NCBI RefSeq assembly: GCF_008386585.1
Contig: NZ_VUOB01000067.1
Span: forward strand, 1-64,000
Length of the DNA stretch: 64,000 nt
Direction: 5' to 3'
Origin: Solihabitans fulvus
GTDB lineage: Bacteria; Actinomycetota; Actinomycetes; Mycobacteriales; Pseudonocardiaceae
In this document: one piece after another, positions 9,499 through 17,201 of the stretch
How the letters are laid out: each line of letters starts with the position of its first letter
Position numbering within the stretch: position 1 is the first letter of the stretch
The notes under the pieces: generated by a model
The model's input: only the letters and a program-made list of their open reading frames with translations
Database searches by the model: none
Told to the model about the DNA's origin: nothing
Position numbers and translations under genes: made by a program

Positions 9499-9947
9499 GT
9501 CGCAAGCATTCCCGCCTCATCCGCGCTGGGCACCGATGTTCGCTCACAGCCAAGAAGCCAGCACACCGCCACGGTGTCCGGTAACCACTCGCGAGTCGAG
9601 AACCGCCCGTCACCACCACCCTCGGACGGCATCTGCTGGCGGTGCTCGGCTTCGGTCTGGAAGGTGACGGGCAGTCTCGACTTTTCCGTCGGGATGTCGA
9701 GCTTGGCCATGATGCGGCGGGCGATCACCCAGCGCAGGAAGCGGATGACGTCGCGGCGCTGGGTCGGGTTGTCGTGCAACCCACTGTCGAGCTGTTGTTG
9801 AGTGAGCTGACCCAATGGGGTCGCAATGGACTCCGGCCAGCCGAGAAACCCTACGGCGGTGCGGATGTCGCTGCGATCGGCCGCAGCGGCGCCTTCGGCG
9901 TAGCGGCCGTGCGCGGCTACAACCTGCTCTGCCCGCTTGGCCAGCAA
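9444..9947 (-). pseudogene. Integrase-like fragment (tyrosine recombinase core-binding region)
   Basis: The readable stretch includes SDIRTAVGFLGWPESIATPLG, LTQQQLDSGLHDNPTQRRDV and IRFLRWVIARRIMAKLDIP. This resembles the SAM-like core-binding domain of actinobacterial site-specific recombinases (L-x-QLTQ-x-x-LD...L-x-x-NPT-x-R...FLRWA). No catalytic R-H-R-Y block follows: the frame changes character after about codon 110 and ends in sequence antisense-overlapping the DUF4265 gene. The only start is a TTG without a ribosome site. I read it as a 5'- and 3'-degraded remnant of an integrase of an earlier insertion. Confidence 0.45.
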
Positions 9948-10023
9948 AGACGGCAGTCACAGCGATCTGCCCAATGTTGTAACCAATGCAATTCCACCTA
10001 TTTAACCGGAGGTCGTCGCGATC

Positions 10024-11079
10024 ATGATCACCAACCCCACCAGGCAGCGATCCCTTCGCGGCCACAAACCCACCCGCCCGACCCCGCGCTCGGCCAACAC
10101 CGCCGACCACCAAGGCTTGCTCGCCTGGCGACTGACCCCGCGGGATCGGTGGATCATCCGCATGATCCACGAGCACCGCGTGCTCACCGCCCACCAGGTC
10201 ACCGCACTGGCCTTCCCCTCGTTCCGCTCGGGCCGGATGCGGCTGCGGGAGCTGTTCCAGTGGGGCGTGCTCGACCGCTTCCAACCGTTCGTCACTGTCG
10301 GCACGGCGCCGATGCACTACGTGCTCGCCCCCGCCGGGGCTGCGGTGCTGGCCGCCGAGGACGGCCTGGACGTCAAGGACCTCGGCTACCGGCACGACCG
10401 GGCCTTCGGCATCGCCCACAGCCTGCGCCTGGCCCACACCGTCGGGGTCAACGAGTGGTTCACCGCCCTGATCGACCACGCCCGCCACCCCGACCCTGAC
10501 GAGCACACCACGCTGGACGCCTGGTGGGCCGAGGCCCGATGCGCCCGACACTTCGGCGACTTGATCAAACCCGACGCCTACGGACGCTGGAGCAGCCAGG
10601 GCCACACCGTCGAATTCTTCCTCGAATACGACTTCGGCACCGAGGTCCTGGGCAAACTCACCGGCAAGCTCACCGGCTACGCGGCGCTGGCCGCGGCAAC
10701 CGGTATCACCACGCCGCTGCTGGTGTGGCTGCCCACCTCGCGGCGCGAGGCCACCGCCCGCCAGCTGCTACACAAGGCGTGGCGTGACCTCGACGACCCG
10801 GACTCGGTGCCGGTGGCCACCGCCACGGCCGAACTGCTCAACCCCACCGCGCCGCACCCGAGTCCCGCCGACGAGGTCTGGCTCCCGCTGGACAACCACG
10901 GCGCGACCCCCGTTCGGCGAGGTCTGCACCAGTTGCTGGCCGCGTGGCCGCACGTCCCGCCGCCGGTCACCGACCCCGACGACGAACAGGACGGCGCGGA
11001 CTCGCCGGCGCTGATGGCCCCGGCGCCCGCGCCGATGCCGCCGGCCACCTCGCGCGGGCCGAGCACGGGCAGGCGGTGA
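10024..11079 (+). CDS. Replication-relaxation family protein
   Basis: The 351-residue protein starts at the ATG behind GGAGG (10008-10012). A winged-helix-like N-terminal domain (LTPRDRWIIRMIHEHRVLTAHQVTALAFPS, then GRMRLRELFQWGVLDRF) is followed by an acidic core with EFFLEYDFGTEVLGKLTGKLTGYA. This is the layout of the Replic_Relax family found on actinobacterial plasmids and integrative elements beside VirB4/VirD4 genes. Such proteins are thought to help initiate plasmid replication or process DNA at the origin of transfer. An AT-rich patch upstream (9975-10005) suggests a separate promoter. The C-terminal 60 residues are Pro-rich and probably disordered. Confidence 0.75.
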   Translation: MITNPTRQRSLRGHKPTRPTPRSANTADHQGLLAWRLTPRDRWIIRMIHEHRVLTAHQVTALAFPSFRSGRMRLRELFQWGVLDRFQPFVTVGTAPMHYVLAPAGAAVLAAEDGLDVKDLGYRHDRAFGIAHSLRLAHTVGVNEWFTALIDHARHPDPDEHTTLDAWWAEARCARHFGDLIKPDAYGRWSSQGHTVEFFLEYDFGTEVLGKLTGKLTGYAALAAATGITTPLLVWLPTSRREATARQLLHKAWRDLDDPDSVPVATATAELLNPTAPHPSPADEVWLPLDNHGATPVRRGLHQLLAAWPHVPPPVTDPDDEQDGADSPALMAPAPAPMPPATSRGPSTGRR

Positions 11080-11086
11080 GACGGGG

Positions 11087-11407
11087 ATGGACGCGCGAGA
11101 CTTCGCGATCTTCTACCCACGACTGGCCGCCGAACTGCGGCGGATCGAGGTCGACGCGATGCCGGGCTGGGTCGACACCCCGCGAGGGCTGCGCCCGGCA
11201 GGGCATGTGTTGCCGGAGGTCGCCTTCGCCACCGTGCTGTTCACGGTGGTCACCGTGTGGCTGGTGATCGGCCTGACCCGCTGGGACTGGGCCGCGTGGG
11301 CGTGGATCCCCGCGACGGTGTGCGGGCTGCTCGTCCTTCGCGGGACCGGTAGGACCGTGCGGTGCGCTCGCACCCAGTTCACCTATTGGCGGGAGGGCAG
11401 GCGATGA
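11087..11407 (+). CDS. Small membrane protein of the transfer operon
   Basis: The 106-residue product has a soluble, charged N-terminal third and two hydrophobic segments at about 45-63 and 68-85, followed by a basic tail (RTVRCARTQFTYWREGRR). It begins 7 nt after the replication-relaxation gene and overlaps the hydrolase gene by ATGA (11404-11407), so all three are probably co-translated. No family recognised; its place suggests a transfer accessory protein. Confidence 0.6.
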   Translation: MDARDFAIFYPRLAAELRRIEVDAMPGWVDTPRGLRPAGHVLPEVAFATVLFTVVTVWLVIGLTRWDWAAWAWIPATVCGLLVLRGTGRTVRCARTQFTYWREGRR

Positions 11408-12381
11408 TCGCGAAGGTCGGCGTGGCCGCGATCGGCGTGATCATCCTCATTCCGTTGTTGATCGCCGCCGGGGTGTCCGGGGCGATCTCGGCGGTGTTCG
11501 GCGGCGGCGGCAGCCAGCCCAGCCAGAGCGCACTGGCCGACATCCCACCGGACTACCTCGCCTTGTACCGGCCGGCGGCCGGGGTGTGTCCAGGGTTGGA
11601 CTGGTCGATCCTCGCCGCCATCGGCAAGATCGAGACCGACCACGGCCGGTCCACACTGCCGGGCGTGTCCAGCGGTGCCAACGCTTTTGGGGCCGGTGGG
11701 CCAATGCAGTTCCTGCAAGGCAGCTTCGACAGTGTCGTGGCACGACACCCGCTCCCGGCGGGTGGGGCCAGCCCGCCGTCGCGGTACACCCCACACGACG
11801 CGATCTACGCCGCCGCCTACTACCTGTGCGACAACGGAGCCGGACGCGGGGACCTGCACTCGGCGATCTTCGCCTACAACCACGCGGAGTGGTACGTGCG
11901 GGACGTGTTGGACCAGGCCAAGAAGTACTGTGAAACGGCGTCGAACGCTTCAGTAGCGTGCCCTACTTTTCAGTCAACGCTTCAGTCGAGCGGTGAACAT
12001 TTCAGTAGCAGAGCACTGGTGGCCGTCCGGTTCGCGTGCGCACAGTTGGGCAAGCCGTATGTCTGGGGCGGAAACGGCGACCCGGGCTTCGACTGCTCAG
12101 GGCTGCCCAAGGCCGCCTACGCCGCCGCCGGGATCGATCTACCGAGAACCGCGCAGACGCAGTACGACGCCGGGCCTCGGCTGCCTGCGAGCGCTTCCCC
12201 GTTGCCGGGGGACTTGCTCTTCTTCGGCACGCCCAACGACATCCACCATGTCGGTATCTCGTTGGGAGGCAAGCTGATCGTCAACGCGCCAATCTTTGGA
12301 CAACCGGTACAAGTGGAGGACTATCGCAGCTTCGGCGACTATGCGGGTGCGTCTCGCCCCGCTGGAGTCGTTGCAGGGTAA
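11404..12381 (+). CDS. SLT + NlpC/P60 cell-wall hydrolase, chimeric: host N-half joined to a transposon-encoded C-half
   Basis: This is the VirB1-like peptidoglycan hydrolase that would open the wall for the conjugation channel. The start is the ATG overlapping the previous stop. An N-terminal membrane anchor spans about 5-30. A soluble lytic transglycosylase domain follows, with putative catalytic Glu77 in IGKIETDHG, and ends at about residue 175. After a 27-residue linker comes an NlpC/P60 domain (from about 203) with catalytic Cys231 in FDCSG and the His281-His282 pair in IHHVGI. Codons 1-175 are conjugative-element DNA; the remaining 150 codons lie inside the Tn7-like transposon, whose first bases TGT encode Cys176. 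The 325-aa product is complete, so insertion changed the C-terminal domain instead of destroying the gene. Confidence 0.85.
   Translation: MIAKVGVAAIGVIILIPLLIAAGVSGAISAVFGGGGSQPSQSALADIPPDYLALYRPAAGVCPGLDWSILAAIGKIETDHGRSTLPGVSSGANAFGAGGPMQFLQGSFDSVVARHPLPAGGASPPSRYTPHDAIYAAAYYLCDNGAGRGDLHSAIFAYNHAEWYVRDVLDQAKKYCETASNASVACPTFQSTLQSSGEHFSSRALVAVRFACAQLGKPYVWGGNGDPGFDCSGLPKAAYAAAGIDLPRTAQTQYDAGPRLPASASPLPGDLLFFGTPNDIHHVGISLGGKLIVNAPIFGQPVQVEDYRSFGDYAGASRPAGVVAG
11924..11928. repeat. Target-site duplication AGTAC, left copy
   Basis: The five bases AGTAC directly precede the TGT terminus and recur directly after the ACA terminus at 19474-19478. A 5-bp duplication is the Tn7-family norm. The copy falls in the codons AAG TAC (residues 174-175) of the hydrolase gene, between its SLT and NlpC/P60 domains. 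Confidence 0.9.
11929..12006 (+). repeat. Right-type transposon end with four clustered TnsB-site candidates
   Basis: TTCAGT occurs at 11949, 11969, 11981 and 12001, all in one orientation within 58 bp; the last sits in GTGAACATTTCAGT, which recurs inverted at the far end. Four close sites next to the tns operon match the Tn7 right end. Unlike Tn7, this end is protein-coding: it is read as the linker between the SLT and NlpC/P60 domains of the chimeric hydrolase, without a stop. Confidence 0.8.
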
Positions 12382-12564
12382 AGAGATTAGTTGCGCCGGC
12401 AACGTCACGCGGACGAATTGAGGCATCTTGCCAGTGGAGCGCAGGGGCGGCAAGGAGCCACACCGGCCAGGTCACGCGAAGGGATGGCTTTGCCCATCCC
12501 GCGTGCGTTCAGCAGGGTTGACGGCGATGTCTGAGCCATCGGAGGCGCGTGAAAGGAGCCCCGG

Positions 12565-12960
12565 ATGCACAGTGGCGCGCGACGGCTACCTTCGGTGGTG
12601 CTGCCCGCTGATGGCGAGTCGCTCAGCTCCTGGGTGGATCGGGCGGCTGCTGATTACGGCACCTCCACAGGGAACGCGGCGCGGTGGCTGGGGCTCGACT
12701 GCCGGGTTGGCGCGGGTGGCAGCACGCTACGCCCACGTTTTTACGGAATCGCGTTAACACCGAGCAGCACCGCGGGGTTGACCGCCGCAACCGGCATGCC
12801 ATCAGCGGCCTTCGAGTCGATGTGTTTGTCCCGATTTACCGACACCGCATTGGATTTCACCGCCTTGGATATCCAGGACGAGCGCTCGCTGCGGCCGGTT
12901 GCGGCCCGGGAGTGGGCGTTTGTTCACCTCCACCCGCGCCTGTCCGCGCTGCCTGGCTGA
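12565..12960 (+). CDS. tniQ: TniQ/TnsD target selector, N-terminal part (reading frame breaks)
   Basis: The ATG follows a good ribosome site (GAAAGGAG, 12551-12558). The 131-residue frame carries the TniQ N-terminal pattern: LPSVVLPADGESLSSWVDRAAADYG, then a run resembling the family's FYGIALTPSSTAGLTAATGMP segment. It stops at TGA 12958-12960, just where the zinc-binding part should begin; that part continues in another frame. TniQ/TnsD proteins choose the insertion site by binding a specific DNA sequence and loading TnsC. The 183-nt gap from the NlpC/P60 stop holds no gene, only a weak 7-bp hairpin at 12481-12500. Confidence 0.7.
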   Translation: MHSGARRLPSVVLPADGESLSSWVDRAAADYGTSTGNAARWLGLDCRVGAGGSTLRPRFYGIALTPSSTAGLTAATGMPSAAFESMCLSRFTDTALDFTALDIQDERSLRPVAAREWAFVHLHPRLSALPG

Positions 12961-14341
12961 GTCTGGCGGGATATGGCAATTGTGGTGGCGGCTGGGGATC
13001 GCGGCGGCGTGTATCCGGCACCAGATGCTGCTTGTGGACGACTGCCCGACATGTGCCTTGCCACTGCGACGTGGCCACACCAACCGAGGCGGTGACGTGC
13101 CGCGGCGACGAACGGCGAATCCCCTGCTGTGTGGGAATTCCGGCCCTGGCGTCGCTGAGCCGGACGAGTCGGGTCAATGCGCGTGCCGGATGGACACTGT
13201 GGACACCCCGGCGGCGTCGGCTGAGCTGGTGGCCGTGCAGCGCACGGTGCTGGCGGTCGCCCTCGGCGCTTCGTCCTCGGTGGTTGGGGCGACTGTGACG
13301 CCTTGGGAATGGTTTCACGGGTTGCGGTTCGTGGCGGCGCTGCACCGAATGTTCGCGCCGGTGGATTTTGTGCGGGAGTGTGAGGGTATGCCGCCGTGCG
13401 CGGTGGAAGCGTTCACCGAGACCGCGCGGCGTCGGTCGACCCGGCAGGCGTTGTGCTCGGGGATGCCGCCGAGTGCCGCGCACGCGGCGGCAGATTTGCT
13501 GTTGGCAACTCCAGTCTTGGCCGCGGCGGACCCATCGGAGTGCGCGGAGCTGCTACTGCCGGTCGCACAGGCCGAAGCCGAACTGTTGGCCACACACGTC
13601 GATCGACGAGATCGGATGTGGACAGTGGATCGGCCCGAAAGTCTGGATCGGGTATGGCGCGCGATCCGTCGCTCGCGGCACCGCGGGTTCGATCCCGCGG
13701 TGCGGCGCGTGCCGCGATCGCGGGCAGCGGCCGAGTTGCAGGTGCGGCACATTCCTCAACTGGTCGACGCCGCCGACTGCGTCGAGTTGGTCGGACCGGT
13801 GGTCGGAGTCACCGAGCAGACCGTCCGGCGGATGCTGTCAGCGGCGTGTGCCCGATTGCTGGGTGCGCGCTCCTGGCAGCAGGCGACACAGTGGCTGGAG
13901 ATGCCCGGCCACGACGGCACGGTGCACCAGCGCGCCTCGCTGATCTTGAGCCAGGTGACCGAGACGGCGTTGTGGGACGCGGCCACGACCGTGATGGGCC
14001 GGCTGGTCGAGCGCGGGCAGATCGACTACCAGGCTCGCCGGACGGCACTGGCTGATCTCGTCGAAGTGCCATACGAGCTGCTCGCGCAGATCGGCGTCCG
14101 TCACGGCATGTGGACCAGCCCGCGGCAGTGCCGGCATGCCGCCGCGTGGATCTGGGCGGAGATCACCAGCGGCGACCTACGAGACGCCCCAACCTATCGC
14201 TGCCCCGCCGAATCGCACGGCGACGAACGCACGCGCGCCAGCGCGGCTCGCCGGCGGTTCCTGACCCGCTTGACCCCGGGCGCGGCCCGCGAGCTGCGCG
14301 ACTACGGCATCGAGGTGTTGGTCGGCAAGGGAGTCCGATGA
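12899..14341 (+). CDS. tniQ: TniQ/TnsD target selector, zinc-finger and C-terminal part
   Basis: This frame continues the selector: TRACPRCLAESGGIWQLWWR is followed by CIRHQMLLVDDCPTC, giving the CxxC...CxxH...CxxC zinc knot typical of TniQ. About 400 residues of mostly helical sequence follow, suggesting one or two more DNA-binding domains (for example VGVTEQTVRRMLSAACARLLGA). Joined to the upstream frame at about 12,915-12,930 it would make a protein of nearly 590 residues, TnsD-sized. The joining needs a one-base frame change, so the gene carries a mutation, a sequence error or a programmed shift. The apparent start here is a TTG without a ribosome site. It ends with an ATGA overlap with tnsA. 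Confidence 0.75.
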   Translation: MRPGSGRLFTSTRACPRCLAESGGIWQLWWRLGIAAACIRHQMLLVDDCPTCALPLRRGHTNRGGDVPRRRTANPLLCGNSGPGVAEPDESGQCACRMDTVDTPAASAELVAVQRTVLAVALGASSSVVGATVTPWEWFHGLRFVAALHRMFAPVDFVRECEGMPPCAVEAFTETARRRSTRQALCSGMPPSAAHAAADLLLATPVLAAADPSECAELLLPVAQAEAELLATHVDRRDRMWTVDRPESLDRVWRAIRRSRHRGFDPAVRRVPRSRAAAELQVRHIPQLVDAADCVELVGPVVGVTEQTVRRMLSAACARLLGARSWQQATQWLEMPGHDGTVHQRASLILSQVTETALWDAATTVMGRLVERGQIDYQARRTALADLVEVPYELLAQIGVRHGMWTSPRQCRHAAAWIWAEITSGDLRDAPTYRCPAESHGDERTRASAARRRFLTRLTPGAARELRDYGIEVLVGKGVR

Positions 14342-15072
14342 CGGGCCAGCGCACGTCGCGGTTGAGGGTCCATTACAGGGACCCGCACGGGGCACCGCAG
14401 GTGGCCACGGTCGAGGACATGGCTGGTATCGCGTTCGAGAACTGTCCTGCGGTGCGCACGATCGAGAGTTATCCGGGCCAGTGGCACACCCCGGGCCAGT
14501 ACTGGTCGGCGACCACCGGAACATTGCTGGCTTACGAGAGTTTCCTGGAATGCCAGTGGCTGACGCTGCTGGACTTCGATCCGACCATCGCCGCCATCAA
14601 CACTCAGGCCCTGGAAATCCGCGCCCGCGACCACGACGGGGCGTGGCGGCACGTGCCTGACGTGTTCGCGCGCCGGGTGAACGGATCCGTGTTGATCGTG
14701 GATGTGAAGCATCCTCGCCGCCGGGACAGCCCGGCCGTCGAACGCCAGGAGAAACGGACCGCCGACGCCTGCCGACAGCTCGGCTGGGACTACCGGATGG
14801 TCGACGCGCCACCCGCACAACGCCACGCCAACATCGCCTGGCTGGCCGGCTATCGCCGACCGCTGCACGCCGTGGCACATCTGGAGCCTGAGATCGTGGC
14901 CGCGGCAGCGCAGCCGGTCAGAATCGGTGACCTCGCCGCGACCATGCCGGCCCCGTTGCTCGTGCGGCCGGTGATCTTCCATCTGCTGTGGCGACATCGG
15001 CTCGTCTGCGACCTGGACACGCCACTGCGTGAGCGCACCCTCGTCCGGGCCGCGGAAGGGACGTCGCGGTGA
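14338..15072 (+). CDS. tnsA: TnsA-like endonuclease subunit of the Tn7-like transposase
   Basis: The 244-residue protein has a PD-(D/E)xK nuclease core: Glu in AYESFLECQW (E67 or E71), Asp108 in RHVPDVFAR, and Lys124 in LIVDVKHP. A helical C-terminal part (about 170-244) is probably the winged-helix region that contacts TnsC. TnsA cuts the 5' strands at the transposon ends, so that with TnsB the element leaves by cut-and-paste. The start is the ATG in the ATGA overlap with tniQ, and its stop overlaps tnsB. All nuclease residues are present, so the subunit looks active. Confidence 0.85.
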   Translation: MTGQRTSRLRVHYRDPHGAPQVATVEDMAGIAFENCPAVRTIESYPGQWHTPGQYWSATTGTLLAYESFLECQWLTLLDFDPTIAAINTQALEIRARDHDGAWRHVPDVFARRVNGSVLIVDVKHPRRRDSPAVERQEKRTADACRQLGWDYRMVDAPPAQRHANIAWLAGYRRPLHAVAHLEPEIVAAAAQPVRIGDLAATMPAPLLVRPVIFHLLWRHRLVCDLDTPLRERTLVRAAEGTSR

Positions 15073-17201
15073 GCGGGCGAATCAGACTGGCGTTGGGCGA
15101 GTGGGTCGAGTTCGAGGACGAGCGGCATCAGGTCGCCGGGTTCACCGACAGCGGCATTCGGCTGCGGTCGGAGGCCGGCCACATGCAGATCATCCTGGTG
15201 GGCGCGTTGCTGTCGGACCCCAGTTTCCGTGCCGGCGCCGCCGAACCCGCCACTGAACAGTCCATGAAGGACTCACCTGGTGACGAGTCGGCGAACCCGG
15301 TCGGCGGCGTGGGATTGGTGGCTGATCGTGATGCGGTGTTGCTCGGTCTGCCCGAGGCGGAGCGGTCACGGGTGACCGAGTTGGAGGCGCACCTGCTGGA
15401 GGCCGAGACGGGCCACCGTTCGGGCAACCGCCTGTCAGCCGTGGCCGGGGAGCCCCGTGCCGGTTTCGACCCGGACCACACCACGCTCAGCGAACGCATT
15501 GACGCCAAGGCCACTGAATTGGGACGTACTTCCCGGCGGCTGTGGCAACTGCGGACGGCCTGGCAGCGCAACGGGCTGACCGGCTTGGTCGACAAACGCA
15601 AGACCCGGCTGCACAACCCGTTGGCCCGAGTCGATGCTCGCATCATCGAGGCGATCAGGGAGCAGGCCGCCGCCGAACGATTGGACTCCTCGGCCACCAT
15701 CGGCAACCGGTTCCATCGCCGCACCCAGAACCGGCTGGACCACCAGCACGGCGTTGGCGCCGTGGTCTTGCCCGGCAAGGACGCCTTCCGGCGGATCGTC
15801 AACCAGGTTGTGGATCTGCGGCCCAGCGATCCGGCCGCGCGGCGTATCCGCGCCGCTGCCCAGCCAGACCGCACTTTCGGCGTCGTGACCGCGACCCGCC
15901 CCGGGCAGGTCGTGATGGTGGACAGCACGGGGCTGGACGTGCTCGCCTACGACCATGACGTCGACGCGGTCGTGCCCGTCGAGTTGACCGTCGCGCTGGA
16001 CCTGGCGACCCGATCGATAGTGGCGTGGCGGTTCACGCCGCGCGGCACCAAGAGCGTCGACATCGGGCTGTTGCTGGCCGACATCATGGTCCCGGAGCCG
16101 ATGCGCCCGCACTGGCCAGACCAACTGCGCCACGCGATGCTGCACGTCCCGACCGAGCGGATGCTCACCGTCGATCAGCGCTTGGCCGAGGCGGCCGCCC
16201 GCCCAGTGATCTATCCCGAAACGCTGCTGTTCGACCACGGCAAGCCCTACCAGTCCGACGTGGTCATCCGGGTCTGCCGTCGGCTCGGGATCAGCGTCCA
16301 AGACGCACGCAAGTACACACCGACAGACAAACCGCAGGTGGAGCGGGTGTTCGACACGATCAACCGACAGTTCTGCGAACACCTCGCCGGCTACACGGGT
16401 TCCGGTGTCGAGCACCGCGGGCTGCGCGCCGACGACACCGCCCGCTGGAGCATCGAAGACATCACCGAGCTGTTCGCCGAATACGTGGTCGCCGTCTACC
16501 AGCGCCGCCGCCACAAGGGCCTGATCCTGCACGGTTTCCCCGACCTGAACGTCTCCCCGAACCAGGCCTACACCATGGCGATCGCCGCCGCCGGCTACGC
16601 CACCTGCCCAACCGACCCGAACCTCTACTACGAGCTACTGCCCATCGCCGGCCGACGCGGCCGCACCATCCAGCCATCCGGCGTCCGCATCGGACACCTC
16701 ACCTACACCGCGCCAGTGCTGCGCCGATACCGCAAGACCCGATCACCTTACCCAGACGGACTCTGGCCTATCCGCCACGACCCGCGCAACCTGCTCCACG
16801 CGTTCTTCCACGACCCCGCCGACGGCTGCTGGCACACACTGCGCTGGACCCACGCTCTGGACGACCACCAGCCGTTCACCGACATCACCCTGCGCGAAGC
16901 CCGCCGCCTCATCCACACCAGGGGACGTGACGACACCGACCAGGACGCCGTCGCCTCGGCACTGCTGGAACTGCAGAACCGCGCCGACACACCGGACACC
17001 TGGACGCGCACCGCCCGCACCCGGTGGGCCCGCGACACCCACCGCGCCGGCGCCCACCACCGCGACCGTCGACGCGCAACACCCACCAGCAACGACATCG
17101 ACGACGCCGACACACCGCCGCACGTAGTGGAAGAGCTTGATCTCGATAGCCTGCAGGCCGCCGACGTCTGGGACCCACACCACCATGGAGACCCTCGGTG
17201 A
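15069..17201 (+). CDS. tnsB: TnsB-like DDE transposase
   Basis: The 710-residue protein has N-terminal helical DNA-binding domains (about 90-210, including RTSRRLWQLRTAWQRNG). An RNase-H-fold rve integrase core follows with D285 in VMVDSTGL, D389 in LLFDHGKPY and E425 in KPQVERVFDT; the last two are 35 residues apart, a proper DDE triad. A beta-barrel region and an Arg-rich tail that should reach TnsC follow. It binds the TTCAGT-type end repeats and cuts and joins the 3' ends. The GTG start overlaps the tnsA stop (GTGA). Confidence 0.9.
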   Translation: MSGRIRLALGEWVEFEDERHQVAGFTDSGIRLRSEAGHMQIILVGALLSDPSFRAGAAEPATEQSMKDSPGDESANPVGGVGLVADRDAVLLGLPEAERSRVTELEAHLLEAETGHRSGNRLSAVAGEPRAGFDPDHTTLSERIDAKATELGRTSRRLWQLRTAWQRNGLTGLVDKRKTRLHNPLARVDARIIEAIREQAAAERLDSSATIGNRFHRRTQNRLDHQHGVGAVVLPGKDAFRRIVNQVVDLRPSDPAARRIRAAAQPDRTFGVVTATRPGQVVMVDSTGLDVLAYDHDVDAVVPVELTVALDLATRSIVAWRFTPRGTKSVDIGLLLADIMVPEPMRPHWPDQLRHAMLHVPTERMLTVDQRLAEAAARPVIYPETLLFDHGKPYQSDVVIRVCRRLGISVQDARKYTPTDKPQVERVFDTINRQFCEHLAGYTGSGVEHRGLRADDTARWSIEDITELFAEYVVAVYQRRRHKGLILHGFPDLNVSPNQAYTMAIAAAGYATCPTDPNLYYELLPIAGRRGRTIQPSGVRIGHLTYTAPVLRRYRKTRSPYPDGLWPIRHDPRNLLHAFFHDPADGCWHTLRWTHALDDHQPFTDITLREARRLIHTRGRDDTDQDAVASALLELQNRADTPDTWTRTARTRWARDTHRAGAHHRDRRRATPTSNDIDDADTPPHVVEELDLDSLQAADVWDPHHHGDPR

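Noticed and set aside
9977..10004. Promoter TTGTAA-N16-TATTTA before the replication-relaxation gene
   Set aside because: The boxes look good, but the start of transcription would fall at or after the ribosome site; kept only as an AT-rich note.
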